Positions 28,643 to 37,291 of a DNA stretch of 64,000 nucleotides are shown here, in pieces. The position numbers were made by a program, and so were the translations under genes. This stretch comes from Orbaceae bacterium BiB. Its GTDB lineage: Bacteria > Pseudomonadota > Gammaproteobacteria > Enterobacterales > Orbaceae. Position 1 is the stretch's first letter, and every line of letters begins with the position of its first letter. Under the pieces are notes generated by a model. It worked only from the letters and a program-made list of their open reading frames with translations. It did not search any database and was not told where the DNA came from. Location of the stretch: positions 2,717,210 through 2,781,209 of the forward strand of contig CP133958.1 of assembly GCA_036251205.1 (NCBI GenBank), given 5' to 3'.

Positions 28643-28658
28643 TGAGAGATTGCTCACA
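28643..28658 (+). promoter_or_regulatory. CRP-like site upstream of the NagZ-type gene
   Basis: TGAGA-GATTGC-TCACA matches TGTGA-N6-TCACA at 9 of 10 positions. Its centre is 41.5 bases upstream of a start point predicted from the -10-like TATTAT at 28680-28685, the spacing of class II CRP promoters. The 354-base gap from 28373 to 28726 holds this site, two inverted repeats and a terminator, and no gene. Confidence 0.55.
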
Positions 28659-28726
28659 GCACGAACATGAAAAAAAACTTATTATCTACAAAAAAATAAG
28701 TGGCAAACTACATATAAGGGGTAGCA

Positions 28727-30586
28727 ATGAAAAAATTACTATTGTCATTGATTTTATTATCAAATATATCTTACGGTGCCGTAATTAGTAATGATGAACT
28801 ACAGCAGTACTGGCAATCACCGGAAAAATCAGCACAACAGATCGTTGAAAAGATGAGCTTTGATGAGAAAGTTGGGCAAATGTTAATGTTTGACTTTCGT
28901 AAATGGGGAGTCGATGAGCAGCAGAATAAAAAATCGGTTATTGACCCAACTCCCGAGATTAATCAAATCATTAACCAATATCATTTAGGATCGGTCATTT
29001 TATTTAGAGAAAATCTAGTTAATGTTGATCAAATGGTGGCATTAATCACTAGCTTACAGCAAGCGCGTAGTAATTTACCACTATTTATCAGTACCGACCA
29101 AGAAGGTGGGTATGTAACACGCTTACAACAAGGTACTGAAATGCCAGGTAATATGGCTTTAGGAGCGACACGTTCCCCAGCATTAGCCAATATTTCGGGT
29201 ATGATTCATGGTTATGAATTAGCGCATTTAGGCTTTAACTTCAATTTTGGTCCTGTTGTAGATATCAATAATAATCAGAATAATCCGGTTATCGGTGTTC
29301 GCTCTTACTCCGATCACCCTGAACTCGTTACTGAACTTGCTCGTAGTTATATTAGTGGTATCCACCAATATGGCATTATGACCTCATTAAAACATTTTCC
29401 TGGACATGGCAATGTAGCAACAGATACCCATTTCGCATTGCCAACAATCAATATTGATGAGCAAACTTGGCGCGCTGTTGAACTATCGCCTTTTGTCGCT
29501 TTAATGGATGATTCTGATGCTATTATGACTGCTCATGTTGTCGTTCCTGCCTTAGACAATCATTTATTAATAACCAAAGATAATACCGAGATGGGGACGC
29601 CAGCTACTTTATCTCGAAAAATTTTGACTGATATTTTACGTAATGAATTAAGTTATCAAGGATTCATTGTGACTGATGCGATGGATATGGGCGCAATTGC
29701 CAGTAATTTTGATAAAAATTGGTCTATTAAACAAGCCATCATGGCTGGTAATGATATTATTTTAATGCCATTAGTTATTGAAAATCAAAGTGATATACAG
29801 AAAATTGTTGATCTTTATCAATATCTACAAAAAGAAGCAATGGCTGATTCGTTACTTATGCAACAGATTAATCAATCGGCGACTCGTATTGTTAAAACGA
29901 AATTAATTAAACAATTACAAGTTAATGATATCGATGTAACTCTGGCTAATGCAGTAGTTGCCTCTCCATTAAATAAAAGTATTGAAAATGAAATTTCTGA
30001 AGCGTCAATTACATTAATTAAAAATAATCAAGTGTTACCTTATAAGCTGAAAGACAGTAATAATATTGTTATTTTTTCTGACGAACAACCACGTAATAAC
30101 CTTATCCGCCATCAATTACAAGATATTGCTGATATTTTTAATGTCAATATTAAGATTGATGATCACGTAGTAAAAATGATGGCTAATGATCAGGATAAAA
30201 ATGTCTTGTTACAGCAAATAGAAGGGCAAGATCTAATCCTTTTAACAACTTATAATTTAACTAATAATCCCTATAATGCACAAGCTATTATCGACGTAGC
30301 TAAGCAGCAAAATATACCGCTAGTGGTTATTGCAAGTCGTAATCCTTATGATATTGCGTATTTAAATCATGTTGATGCAAACATTGCAATTTATGGTATT
30401 ACTGGATTTGATGTAACAAATAACGTTCGTAATAGTTTAGAAACAAATATCCGTAGTGGTATTCGCTCACTATTTTCATCCTCAGGTCATGTTCTCAACT
30501 CTCCTAATGGCAAGCTTCCGGTTGATATTAAATCGGCTGATTTACAACAGGTTATCTATGCTTACGGGCATGGTTTAACATATTAA
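28727..30586 (+). CDS. Exported two-domain NagZ-type beta-N-acetylglucosaminidase (GH3)
   Basis: Glycoside hydrolase family 3 exo-beta-N-acetylglucosaminidase. 619 residues with signal peptide MKKLLLSLILLSNISYG. N-terminal barrel: ISTDQEGGYVTRL near residue 121, KHFPGHGN at 222-229, the NagZ-type Asp-x-His acid/base dyad at Asp233 and His235, and the nucleophile in VTDAMDMGAI (Asp317). A second C-terminal domain follows (about 410-619). E. coli NagZ is a cytosolic single-domain protein of 341 residues; this one instead resembles exported two-domain B. subtilis NagZ, including the spacing of the catalytic residues. Expected role: removing GlcNAc from wall glycan ends outside the cytoplasm. First gene of an operon leading to NamZ. 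Confidence 0.85.
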   Translation: MKKLLLSLILLSNISYGAVISNDELQQYWQSPEKSAQQIVEKMSFDEKVGQMLMFDFRKWGVDEQQNKKSVIDPTPEINQIINQYHLGSVILFRENLVNVDQMVALITSLQQARSNLPLFISTDQEGGYVTRLQQGTEMPGNMALGATRSPALANISGMIHGYELAHLGFNFNFGPVVDINNNQNNPVIGVRSYSDHPELVTELARSYISGIHQYGIMTSLKHFPGHGNVATDTHFALPTINIDEQTWRAVELSPFVALMDDSDAIMTAHVVVPALDNHLLITKDNTEMGTPATLSRKILTDILRNELSYQGFIVTDAMDMGAIASNFDKNWSIKQAIMAGNDIILMPLVIENQSDIQKIVDLYQYLQKEAMADSLLMQQINQSATRIVKTKLIKQLQVNDIDVTLANAVVASPLNKSIENEISEASITLIKNNQVLPYKLKDSNNIVIFSDEQPRNNLIRHQLQDIADIFNVNIKIDDHVVKMMANDQDKNVLLQQIEGQDLILLTTYNLTNNPYNAQAIIDVAKQQNIPLVVIASRNPYDIAYLNHVDANIAIYGITGFDVTNNVRNSLETNIRSGIRSLFSSSGHVLNSPNGKLPVDIKSADLQQVIYAYGHGLTY

Positions 30587-30691
30587 TCAGGCACCGAAGG
30601 AGATAATATGAAAAGATATATTGCTTTGCTAACGTGTTTATTTTGTTCCTATGTACCGATGTGTAACGGTCAACAAAAATTGGAGAGCTTC

Positions 30692-31540
30692 TTAGGCAGT
30701 TTTTAGTAAATTATGTTCAAATTCTGCTGGTGAAATAAATCCAAGTTTATAATGTCTTCTTTTTTGATTATAAATCGGTTCGATATAATCAATAATATCG
30801 ACCATCGCTTGCTCTCTTGTTATATAATCTCGATAATTAATTCTTTCTGATTTTAATGATCTAAAAAATCGTTCAGTAACGGCATTGTCTAAACAATTTC
30901 CAGCTCTACTCATACTAAAGGTAATTTGATGATATGATAATAACTGTTGAAATTGTTCACTACGATATTGAATCCCCTGATCACAATGAAATAACGTAGG
31001 GCATTCTCCTTTTCGACGCTGTATCGCCATGTTTAGTGCCTTAACCGTCAGTAAACTGTTTAGCTTTTCAGAAAAGGCCCATCCAACAATACGCCTAGAG
31101 CATAGGTCCATCACGACAGCCAGATAGAGCCAACCTTGCCTTGTCCGAATATAGGTAATATCGCCAGACCAATAGCGATTAATCGTTGCCGGATTAAATT
31201 GTCGATTTAAATGATTGGGTGCCAGTAGCGATGATTTACCGCCACGAGGATAGGAATGCTGTTTAGGCCTTTTAGCCACTAGGCCTAATTTTCTCATTAA
31301 GCGTCGGACCTTATCTAAACCAAGCTTAAACCCTTTTTTAACCAGTTCAACTAACATTCTTCTTTTTCCATATATACCGTCCATTTCGTTATGAATTGAT
31401 TTTATGGCAATTTCAAGCCTAGTATTCATTAATTTACATGCGCGATGTTTAATTCGATAATAAAAAGTACTCGGTGCTAATGATAAACACCGACAGATTT
31501 GAGCGGTTTCATTTCCTGCCTTCTTCAGTATTAACGCTAT
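30692..31540 (-). CDS. IS3-family transposase OrfB (DDE integrase)
   Basis: Catalytic transposase. The rve/DDE triad is visible: SGDITYIRT (Asp), FHCDQGIQYRSEQF (Asp), and NAVTERFFRSLKSE (Glu) in the D-D-35-E arrangement. The first ATG in this frame is at 31429, but protein similarity extends upstream (KKAGNETAQICRCLSLAPSTFYYRI), as expected if OrfB is made as an OrfAB fusion by frameshifting. Ends at 30692 just inside the left inverted repeat. Intact by eye, so the element may be active. Confidence 0.9.
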   Translation of the reverse strand: MALILKKAGNETAQICRCLSLAPSTFYYRIKHRACKLMNTRLEIAIKSIHNEMDGIYGKRRMLVELVKKGFKLGLDKVRRLMRKLGLVAKRPKQHSYPRGGKSSLLAPNHLNRQFNPATINRYWSGDITYIRTRQGWLYLAVVMDLCSRRIVGWAFSEKLNSLLTVKALNMAIQRRKGECPTLFHCDQGIQYRSEQFQQLLSYHQITFSMSRAGNCLDNAVTERFFRSLKSERINYRDYITREQAMVDIIDYIEPIYNQKRRHYKLGFISPAEFEHNLLKTA

Positions 31541-31836
31541 TTGTTGCTGCTTGTCATTTCGATGGCGAAGAAGGCTGAAGCCTTTTTTAATAACTGATTA
31601 TCACTTTGTAACTGCTTAACTTGTTTTTCTAAAGCTTGTATTCGTTTTTGTTCAGCGGTCAGCGCACTACTTTTAGGCGTAATACCTTGTCGTTCTTTTC
31701 TATATTGTGTTACCCAACGCCCAATTGATGAAATACTCACATTCATTGTTTTTGCTGCATCTTTATGTGCATAACCATAATTAAGAACGAGCTCTGCACA
31801 TTCTCGTTTAAATTCACTACTTAGTTGTCTTGTCAC
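31537..31836 (-). CDS. IS3-family OrfA (helix-turn-helix) with -1 frameshift site
   Basis: 99 residues: N-terminal helix-turn-helix (EFKRECAELVLNYGYAHKDAA, SISSIGRWVTQYRKERQG) followed by a leucine-zipper-like coiled coil (about residues 65-90). The slippery heptamer A-AAA-AAG lies in phase at 31588-31582 on the minus strand, followed by AAGGCT-TC-AGCCTT, a short stem; orfB is in the -1 frame. This is the standard IS3-family arrangement for making OrfAB transposase. Confidence 0.9.
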   Translation of the reverse strand: MTRQLSSEFKRECAELVLNYGYAHKDAAKTMNVSISSIGRWVTQYRKERQGITPKSSALTAEQKRIQALEKQVKQLQSDNQLLKKASAFFAIEMTSSNK

Positions 31837-32262
31837 GGGGTAATCTCCTTAGTTGATGGTTTATCATACCGCTAAGTATGTCTCCAAGAAAAGTATACCG
31901 TTACAATCTCTATGTTGATGAAAAACTAGTCAATACTTTATATAATAAAGAGCACTTTTTATGGGGTATTTATAGCTATAAGTTTGATAATGGTTTTACT
32001 GTAATGCCTTATACGCGTTTTTCATTAAAACACGGTAAACAGAGTTTTCGTAATGCCGATAATATTGAGACAACATTTAAAGAAAAAGATCGTAGCCGCT
32101 ATGGTTTTCAAACAATTTATCCATTTACAAAACAAGCTTTATTGTTTACCGATTTCTATTATCGCCCAGAAAAACTTGGCAAAATGGCGCTAAGACAAAG
32201 AGCCATTTTATTTTTATGGCACTAGAACTACGATACAATTTTTAAAAATGAGGTTGATTTTA

Positions 32263-33585
32263 ATGTGGCTTTTCCTGACAAAATGGAGAGTATTAATCGC
32301 GTTAAGTTTAATGCTTTCGCTCAATTGTATCGCAACAACCCCTAATCTTGTATTGGGGGTAGATCGAGATTCCGTATATGGCCCATTATTAGCAGGTAAG
32401 AATGTGGCATTAATGGTGAATCAAAGTTCAATTAATGAACAAGGGGTTCATACTATTGATAAGCTACTTGCCGAGCAACAAAAATATAATTTTCGTATTA
32501 TTAAACTTTTTTCAGTTGAACATGGTTTAAGAGGTAATGAAGAGGCTGGCTTTGGTGACAATGATCGTGTGGATGTAAAAACTGGTTTACCTATTATTTC
32601 ATTATATGGCCGTGATAGTCATGGACGAGAACGCGCAAATCCTACAGAAGAGCAGTTAAGTAATATTGATATCGTTATTTATGATTTACAAGATGTTGGT
32701 GTTCGCTATTTTACATACACTGTATCGATGCATTATTTGTTAGAAAGTTTACAAAAGTACCAAAAAGAGTTAATGATTTTTGACCGACCTAACCCATTAG
32801 GGCAATATGTTTATGGACCGATCTTAAAAGAACCTTATATCTCAGGGATCGGTATTGATCCTGTGCCAATGGTTCATGGTTTAACCTCTGGTGAATTTGC
32901 TAATATGATGGTAAATGAGGGCTGGTTAACTAATTTTGATCACCGTAGCTGGCAATATCATCAACAAAAAAGTTATCAATTTCCTCCTGATGCTCTATTT
33001 ATTATTAAAATGGAGAATTATCAACAAGATATGGTCTATTCATTACCAATTGCACCATCACCTAATTTAAAAACAGATTTGGCTATCTCTCTTTATCCCT
33101 CTTTAGGTTTTTTCGAGGCAACGAGTGTTAATAGTGGACGAGGAAGTGATTATCCTTTTGAACAAATAGGCTTTAGTGATCCGCGTTTTTATGTCAATGC
33201 GACTTATTCAGTGAGCGATACTATTTCAAAAGGTGGGTGGCCACAAGCGGGTAAAACAGTATATGGCGAGAAGATTTCAACAGCAGAATCTCCAACGGTT
33301 AAGTATTTTGTTGATTGGTGGTTTAAATTTCAAGAGCATGGTTACACATTAGTTGTTAGTCCAGATGAAGAGAAGAATTATTTAACTCATCAACAGTGCT
33401 GTTTTATTAGTCGTCCACAGTGGCTAGCCAAAGTAACTGGTGATAATAAACTATTACAACAGTTATTATTCGCAACAGAACAGGGATTAAATCGAACGCA
33501 AACCATTAGTATGATTGAACAGAGCTGGCAGTTGGAGCTTGCCGACTATTACCAGCTTCGTGATAAGTATCGGCTATATCCATGA
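32263..33585 (+). CDS. namZ: Exported exo-beta-N-acetylmuramidase NamZ (DUF1343)
   Basis: DUF1343 / GH171 family; B. subtilis NamZ removes MurNAc from the non-reducing end of wall glycans. Start chosen at 32263, nine bases after TGAGG; an ATG at 32248 adds five residues. The N-terminus is a signal peptide (KWRVLIALSLMLSL, cleavage near residue 24), so the protein is exported. The family core is present: FSVEHGLRG with the expected catalytic Glu at residue 86 of this start, YDLQDVGVRYFTYTVSM near 140, DRPNPLG, and the SPNLKTDLAISLYPSLGFFE block. 440 residues. Lies downstream of the broken porin and converges with murR. Confidence 0.88.
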   Translation: MWLFLTKWRVLIALSLMLSLNCIATTPNLVLGVDRDSVYGPLLAGKNVALMVNQSSINEQGVHTIDKLLAEQQKYNFRIIKLFSVEHGLRGNEEAGFGDNDRVDVKTGLPIISLYGRDSHGRERANPTEEQLSNIDIVIYDLQDVGVRYFTYTVSMHYLLESLQKYQKELMIFDRPNPLGQYVYGPILKEPYISGIGIDPVPMVHGLTSGEFANMMVNEGWLTNFDHRSWQYHQQKSYQFPPDALFIIKMENYQQDMVYSLPIAPSPNLKTDLAISLYPSLGFFEATSVNSGRGSDYPFEQIGFSDPRFYVNATYSVSDTISKGGWPQAGKTVYGEKISTAESPTVKYFVDWWFKFQEHGYTLVVSPDEEKNYLTHQQCCFISRPQWLAKVTGDNKLLQQLLFATEQGLNRTQTISMIEQSWQLELADYYQLRDKYRLYP

Positions 33586-33637
33586 GATTAGGTGATTATT
33601 TTATTAAGATTAATACATCAATTTAGTTTTAAATATA

Positions 33638-34498
33638 CTATTTAGTTTGTAATTTTTTAATCATATTTGCGCTATTTTTGATACTTTTCTCAGCATTGTC
33701 ACCTAATAATTGTACAACACCCATAAATATTAGATCACTAATCGTATTTTGTGCTGTACGTGATGAGATTGAAGAGCTACGCCAGTGAACTTCGTCGGCT
33801 ATCGTGTCTAAAGTATAATCAGCTATTTTACGTAGTAAGCTCTGTTGTAACGATGTAATTGCATATATTGGTACATTATTACTTTTGGCTGTTTCGGCTG
33901 ACAAACAGATCTCTTTATGATTACCCGTATAAGAGATCACAATTAACAAATCTGTCTTTTTTAATGATTGAACAACGGCTAACTGAATATGAGTATCGGT
34001 TTCAGCCGTAACAGCTAAACCTAGTTTTTGTAATTTATAGGCTAAATCTTTCGCAGTGAGAGCTGAGTTACCAATACCTATAATCTGGATCCGCTGTACC
34101 TGAATAATTTTGTTGATCAAACTATAAAGTACTTCAAAATTAACGCCCATTGTTGTTTGTAGTAAAGCTTGTTGTTTCTCTTGTAATAATTTTTCAGCGA
34201 CAAGCTCTAGTGAATCGTTACGTTCAATTTGATTATGTAGTGGAAAGAGCTGTTTATCATTAAGATTACTACGTAAAATATCAGCCGCGAGCTGTAATTT
34301 AAATTTAGTAAAGCCATCAAAACCTAAAGATTGAATAAATTTAATAATACTTGATTGACTAACGCCAATTTTTTGCGCGAGAACTTGTGAGGAGTACTCA
34401 GGAATGGTCTCTTTGTATTGTAAAATATACTCTGCAATTTTTTTTTGCCCGCTTGATAAATGATCAAGATTTATCCTTAAGTTTTCTATGATATTCAC
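33638..34498 (-). CDS. murR: RpiR-family regulator MurR
   Basis: N-terminal helix-turn-helix (RpiR type) plus C-terminal SIS sugar-phosphate domain. Start chosen is GTG at 34498 (NIIENLRINLDHLSSGQKK), preceded six bases upstream by GAGG, giving 286 residues (E. coli MurR 285); a TTG at 34522 is in frame but lacks a site. HTH: SSQVLAQKIGVSQSSIIKFIQSLGFDGF. SIS: IIGIGNSALTAKDLAYKL and VISYTGNHKEI. In E. coli MurR represses murQP and is relieved by MurNAc-6-phosphate. Divergent from murQ, as in E. coli. Confidence 0.9.
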   Translation of the reverse strand: MNIIENLRINLDHLSSGQKKIAEYILQYKETIPEYSSQVLAQKIGVSQSSIIKFIQSLGFDGFTKFKLQLAADILRSNLNDKQLFPLHNQIERNDSLELVAEKLLQEKQQALLQTTMGVNFEVLYSLINKIIQVQRIQIIGIGNSALTAKDLAYKLQKLGLAVTAETDTHIQLAVVQSLKKTDLLIVISYTGNHKEICLSAETAKSNNVPIYAITSLQQSLLRKIADYTLDTIADEVHWRSSSISSRTAQNTISDLIFMGVVQLLGDNAEKSIKNSANMIKKLQTK

Positions 34499-34637
34499 AA
34501 TGATCCTCGTTTTTCTTATCAATAGTCCTTTTCAAGAACTAAAAGAAAGATAGTACATAAATTATTTTAGCTAACTAAATGGAAATCATACCTGACATTA
34601 AAATAGCTGACAACTAAAGCTGATGTAATGACAATTA

Positions 34638-34653
34638 TGTGATTTAGATCACT
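34638..34653 (+). promoter_or_regulatory. CRP-like site upstream of murQ
   Basis: TGTGA-TTTAGA-TCACT matches TGTGA-N6-TCACA at 9 of 10 positions, about 84 bases before murQ. The E. coli murQP promoter is CRP-dependent, so the role is likely. Confidence 0.7.
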
Positions 34654-34689
34654 TATTTTAAGATATATTATTTTGAAATTTAACCATTA

Positions 34690-34708
34690 AAGGAATATAT
34701 TATTCCTT
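34690..34708. promoter_or_regulatory. Perfect palindrome upstream of murQ, candidate MurR operator
   Basis: AAGGAATATATTATTCCTT: perfect 8-3-8 inverted repeat. It lies 45 bases past the CRP-like site centre, near where transcription would begin from a class II promoter, a good position for repression by MurR, encoded divergently. A related copy lies at 28614-28628. Operator assignment is inference. Confidence 0.5.
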
Positions 34709-34736
34709 ATGTTTTATAAAGAGAGTCTCTATATCT

Positions 34737-35642
34737 ATGAATCAATCTATTGATCTAAAAAAGATGGTAACCGAAAGCCGTAATCCTAACAGTGAACATA
34801 TTGATAATTTATCGACAATCGATATGTTAAAAGTTATTAACAATGAAGATAAAAAAGTTGCACTAGCCGTTGAGAAAGAGCTTGATCATATTGCTTTAGC
34901 TGTGGACGCGATTAGTCAGGCTTTTATGCAGGGCGGGCGCTTAATTTATAGTGGTGCAGGGACTTCAGGGCGTTTAGGTATTTTGGATGCGAGTGAATGT
35001 CCGCCGACGTATGGAACTAAGCCTGAAATGGTGATGGGACTAATTGCGGGTGGGCATACAGCAATTTTTAAAGCCGTTGAAAATGCTGAAGATAATGCAC
35101 TTTTAGGTATGAACGATTTAAAAGCGATTGAATTTAATCAACACGATGTCCTCGTTGGTATTGCCGCCAGTGGGCGAACACCTTATGTTATTGGTGGCTT
35201 AGAATATGCGAATCAATTGGGTGCAACGACCATTGCGTTAAGTTGTAATCCTGATTCTACTATTGCCAAAATCGCTAAAATTGCTATTACCCCAGTTGTT
35301 GGAGCAGAAGTAGTAACCGGTTCATCTCGTATGAAAGCCGGTACAGCTCAAAAATTAGTACTCAATATGTTAACAACAGGCTCAATGATCAAAATTGGTA
35401 AAGTATATGGCAATTTAATGGTTGATGTTGAGGCGACAAATAAAAAGTTAATCGAGCGTCAAGTTAATATTGTTATTGAAGCAACAGGATGTTCTCGTGA
35501 ACAGGCTGAATCAGCTTTATCAGAATGCAATCGTCACTGTAAAACAGCTATTGTCATGATTCTAACTCAACTAAGTGCAAATGAAGCAAAAGAGTTGTTA
35601 ATAAAGAATCATGGGTTTATTCGAAAAGCCATTAAGCAATAA
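34737..35642 (+). CDS. murQ: N-acetylmuramic acid 6-phosphate etherase
   Basis: Cleaves the lactyl ether of MurNAc-6-P to GlcNAc-6-P plus D-lactate. 301 residues (E. coli 298). SIS fold: [24 protein letters not shown] with the catalytic Glu at residue 87, and VENAED with Glu115; [16 protein letters not shown]-type [14 protein letters not shown]; the C-terminal helical region. Thirteen bases to murP gene frame and divergent from murR. Together with murP it feeds the amino-sugar pathway; NagA/NagB are not in this window. Confidence 0.96.
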   Translation: MNQSIDLKKMVTESRNPNSEHIDNLSTIDMLKVINNEDKKVALAVEKELDHIALAVDAISQAFMQGGRLIYSGAGTSGRLGILDASECPPTYGTKPEMVMGLIAGGHTAIFKAVENAEDNALLGMNDLKAIEFNQHDVLVGIAASGRTPYVIGGLEYANQLGATTIALSCNPDSTIAKIAKIAITPVVGAEVVTGSSRMKAGTAQKLVLNMLTTGSMIKIGKVYGNLMVDVEATNKKLIERQVNIVIEATGCSREQAESALSECNRHCKTAIVMILTQLSANEAKELLIKNHGFIRKAIKQ

Positions 35643-35661
35643 CCATTAATCTGGAGTGATT

Positions 35662-37107
35662 ATGTCCAAAATAAACCAAGCAATGATCAGTAAAATTATT
35701 ATAGCAGTTGGTGGGGCAAGCAATATTGCCCGTAATGGCAATTGTATGACTCGCTTACGTCTCGGTTTACATGATAACCGTTTAGCTGATCATACTAAAA
35801 TTAAGCAGATTGATGGTGTCATGGGGGTGATCGAAGGCGATGATCAACTACAAATTATTTTGGGACCGGGTAAAGCTCAAGCAGCAAAAGATCTATTGGA
35901 TAAGCAGCTACAACATGTTGATACGGTTAATGAGTCATCCACACAAAGTTTGCAAGAAATTGCTAAAAACCAAAAAAATCAATTGAAATCTAAACAAAAT
36001 AGTCTTATTCAAGGTTTTCTAGCTAAGTTTGCGACTATCTTTACCCCACTAATTCCGGGATTTATTGCAGCAGGGTTATTATTGGGGATTGCTACGTTAC
36101 TAGAACAAAATTTTGTATTAGGCGTAGAACATCCAAATCTGTTTTTAGTTGATATGATCAACTATATTAAAATTTTTAGTAAAGGTTTGTTCACATTCCT
36201 AGGAATCTTAGTGGGTTATAATGCTCAACAAGCGTTTGGTGGATCTGGTGTTAATGGTGCAATTTTAGCTTCACTCTTTTTACTCACTTATAATTCAACG
36301 GGAACGGTGGGTTATTACTCTGGTATGACGGAGTTCTTTGGGTTTACGATTGATGCCAGAGGCAATATCATTGGTATTCTTATTGCAACGATCTTAGGCG
36401 CAAAAGTTGAACGATGTGTTAGACGCTTTGTTCCCGATAATTTCGATATGTTACTTACCTCAACAATCACCTTGTTAATTATGGGAGTGGTGACTTACTT
36501 AGTCATTATGCCAATTGGCGTCTATTTATTTGATGGTATGTCATTTTTATTTAAACATTTAAATAGCAATCCGATTGGTGCCGCAGTACTTGCTGGTCTA
36601 TTTTTAATAGCAGTTATGTTTGGTATTCATCAAGGTTTTGTACCTGTTTATATTGCACTTGTTGCTGATCAAGGATTTAATTCACTCTTTCCTATTTTAG
36701 CAATGGCCGGAGGAGGGCAAGTTGGAGCCGCATTAGCACTATTTGTTCGGTCACCAAAAGGTAGCTTATTGCGTAAGCAAATTAGTGGAGCAATTATCCC
36801 AGGCTTTTTAGGTATTGGTGAACCACTGATTTATGGGGTTACGTTACCGCGTATTAAGCCTTTTATCACTGCATGTCTGGGGGGCGCTGCAGGTGGATTT
36901 TTTATTGGATTAGTTGCAATGCTTGGCTTACCAATGGGGTTAAACTCTGTTTTTGGACCATCTGGCATTATTGCGATCCCATTTATGACATCTAACGAAG
37001 GCGTTATGCCGGCAATGTTAGTCTATCTTGTCGCTTTACTCATTACTTATATTGCTGGTTTTTTATTCACTTTCTTTTTTGGTAGTAAAAATATTGATTT
37101 AAGTTAA
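35662..37107 (+). CDS. murP: PTS MurNAc-specific EIIBC component
   Basis: Imports and phosphorylates MurNAc. Start at 35662 ([10 protein letters not shown]), five bases after TGGAG; 481 residues (E. coli 474). EIIB domain (1-90) with the phosphorylated Cys28 in [14 protein letters not shown] membrane domain from about 115 with ten hydrophobic segments and [21 protein letters not shown] near residue 380, the EIIC sugar-binding signature. No EIIA domain is fused, so it must use a separate EIIA (EIIA-Glc in E. coli), not found here. Confidence 0.95.
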   Translation: MSKINQAMISKIIIAVGGASNIARNGNCMTRLRLGLHDNRLADHTKIKQIDGVMGVIEGDDQLQIILGPGKAQAAKDLLDKQLQHVDTVNESSTQSLQEIAKNQKNQLKSKQNSLIQGFLAKFATIFTPLIPGFIAAGLLLGIATLLEQNFVLGVEHPNLFLVDMINYIKIFSKGLFTFLGILVGYNAQQAFGGSGVNGAILASLFLLTYNSTGTVGYYSGMTEFFGFTIDARGNIIGILIATILGAKVERCVRRFVPDNFDMLLTSTITLLIMGVVTYLVIMPIGVYLFDGMSFLFKHLNSNPIGAAVLAGLFLIAVMFGIHQGFVPVYIALVADQGFNSLFPILAMAGGGQVGAALALFVRSPKGSLLRKQISGAIIPGFLGIGEPLIYGVTLPRIKPFITACLGGAAGGFFIGLVAMLGLPMGLNSVFGPSGIIAIPFMTSNEGVMPAMLVYLVALLITYIAGFLFTFFFGSKNIDLS

Positions 37108-37121
37108 GTTATTTCATCTTG

Positions 37122-37156
37122 TACGCTATATCACTCTTTTGTACTGATATAGCGTA
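37122..37156 (+). terminator. Hairpin terminator after murQP
   Basis: Perfect 12-base stem TACGCTATATCA / TGATATAGCGTA with an 11-base loop. Only a short T-run follows (TTTG), so it may need Rho or act as a processing site. Confidence 0.6.
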
Positions 37157-37291
37157 TTTGATCTGGTTTATTACTATTTTAGTGACTTGTTATTAATAAA
37201 AATATTTATCTAGATATTGCTTGCTGAAAAAGTTGGTGCAATAATCAAAAAATTAATTTTGATTATCAATCTAATACTATAAGGCACATCT

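Larger units (their letters stand above)
30681..31886 (-). mobile_element. IS3-family insertion sequence
   Basis: About 1.2 kb element with terminal inverted repeats starting TGGAGA: TGGAGAGCTTCTTAGGCAGT at the left and, read inwards from 31886, TGGAGACATACTTAGCGGT at the right. It carries orfA and orfB on the minus strand, joined by a -1 frameshift site. No unambiguous target duplication was seen; AAAA occurs near both ends but its boundaries are unclear. It interrupts the porin gene. Confidence 0.9.
30608..32245 (+). pseudogene. Outer-membrane beta-barrel (porin) gene broken by an IS3 element and a frameshift
   Basis: A signal-peptide start at 30608 (MKRYIALLTCLFCSYV, with GGAG upstream) reads into the IS at 30681. 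After the IS, a frame from 31887 continues YRYNLYVDEK, GIYSYKFDNGFTVMPYTRF and FTDFYYRPEKLG, with the alternating pattern of beta-strands. Near 32181 the frame is lost at an A-run; one added A there lets it continue as KNGAKTKSHF and finish ALELRYNF with stop at 32243. A terminal Phe is the classic barrel-assembly signal. The remnant is about 135 residues beyond the IS, shorter than KdgM/NanC-type porins, so part may be deleted. Likely once an oligosaccharide porin between NagZ-type and NamZ genes. Confidence 0.7.

Noticed and set aside
30675-31892. Target-site duplication AAAA around the IS element
   Set aside because: A-runs flank both sides in AT-rich DNA, and the duplication would not fit cleanly with TGGAGA ends; not claimed.
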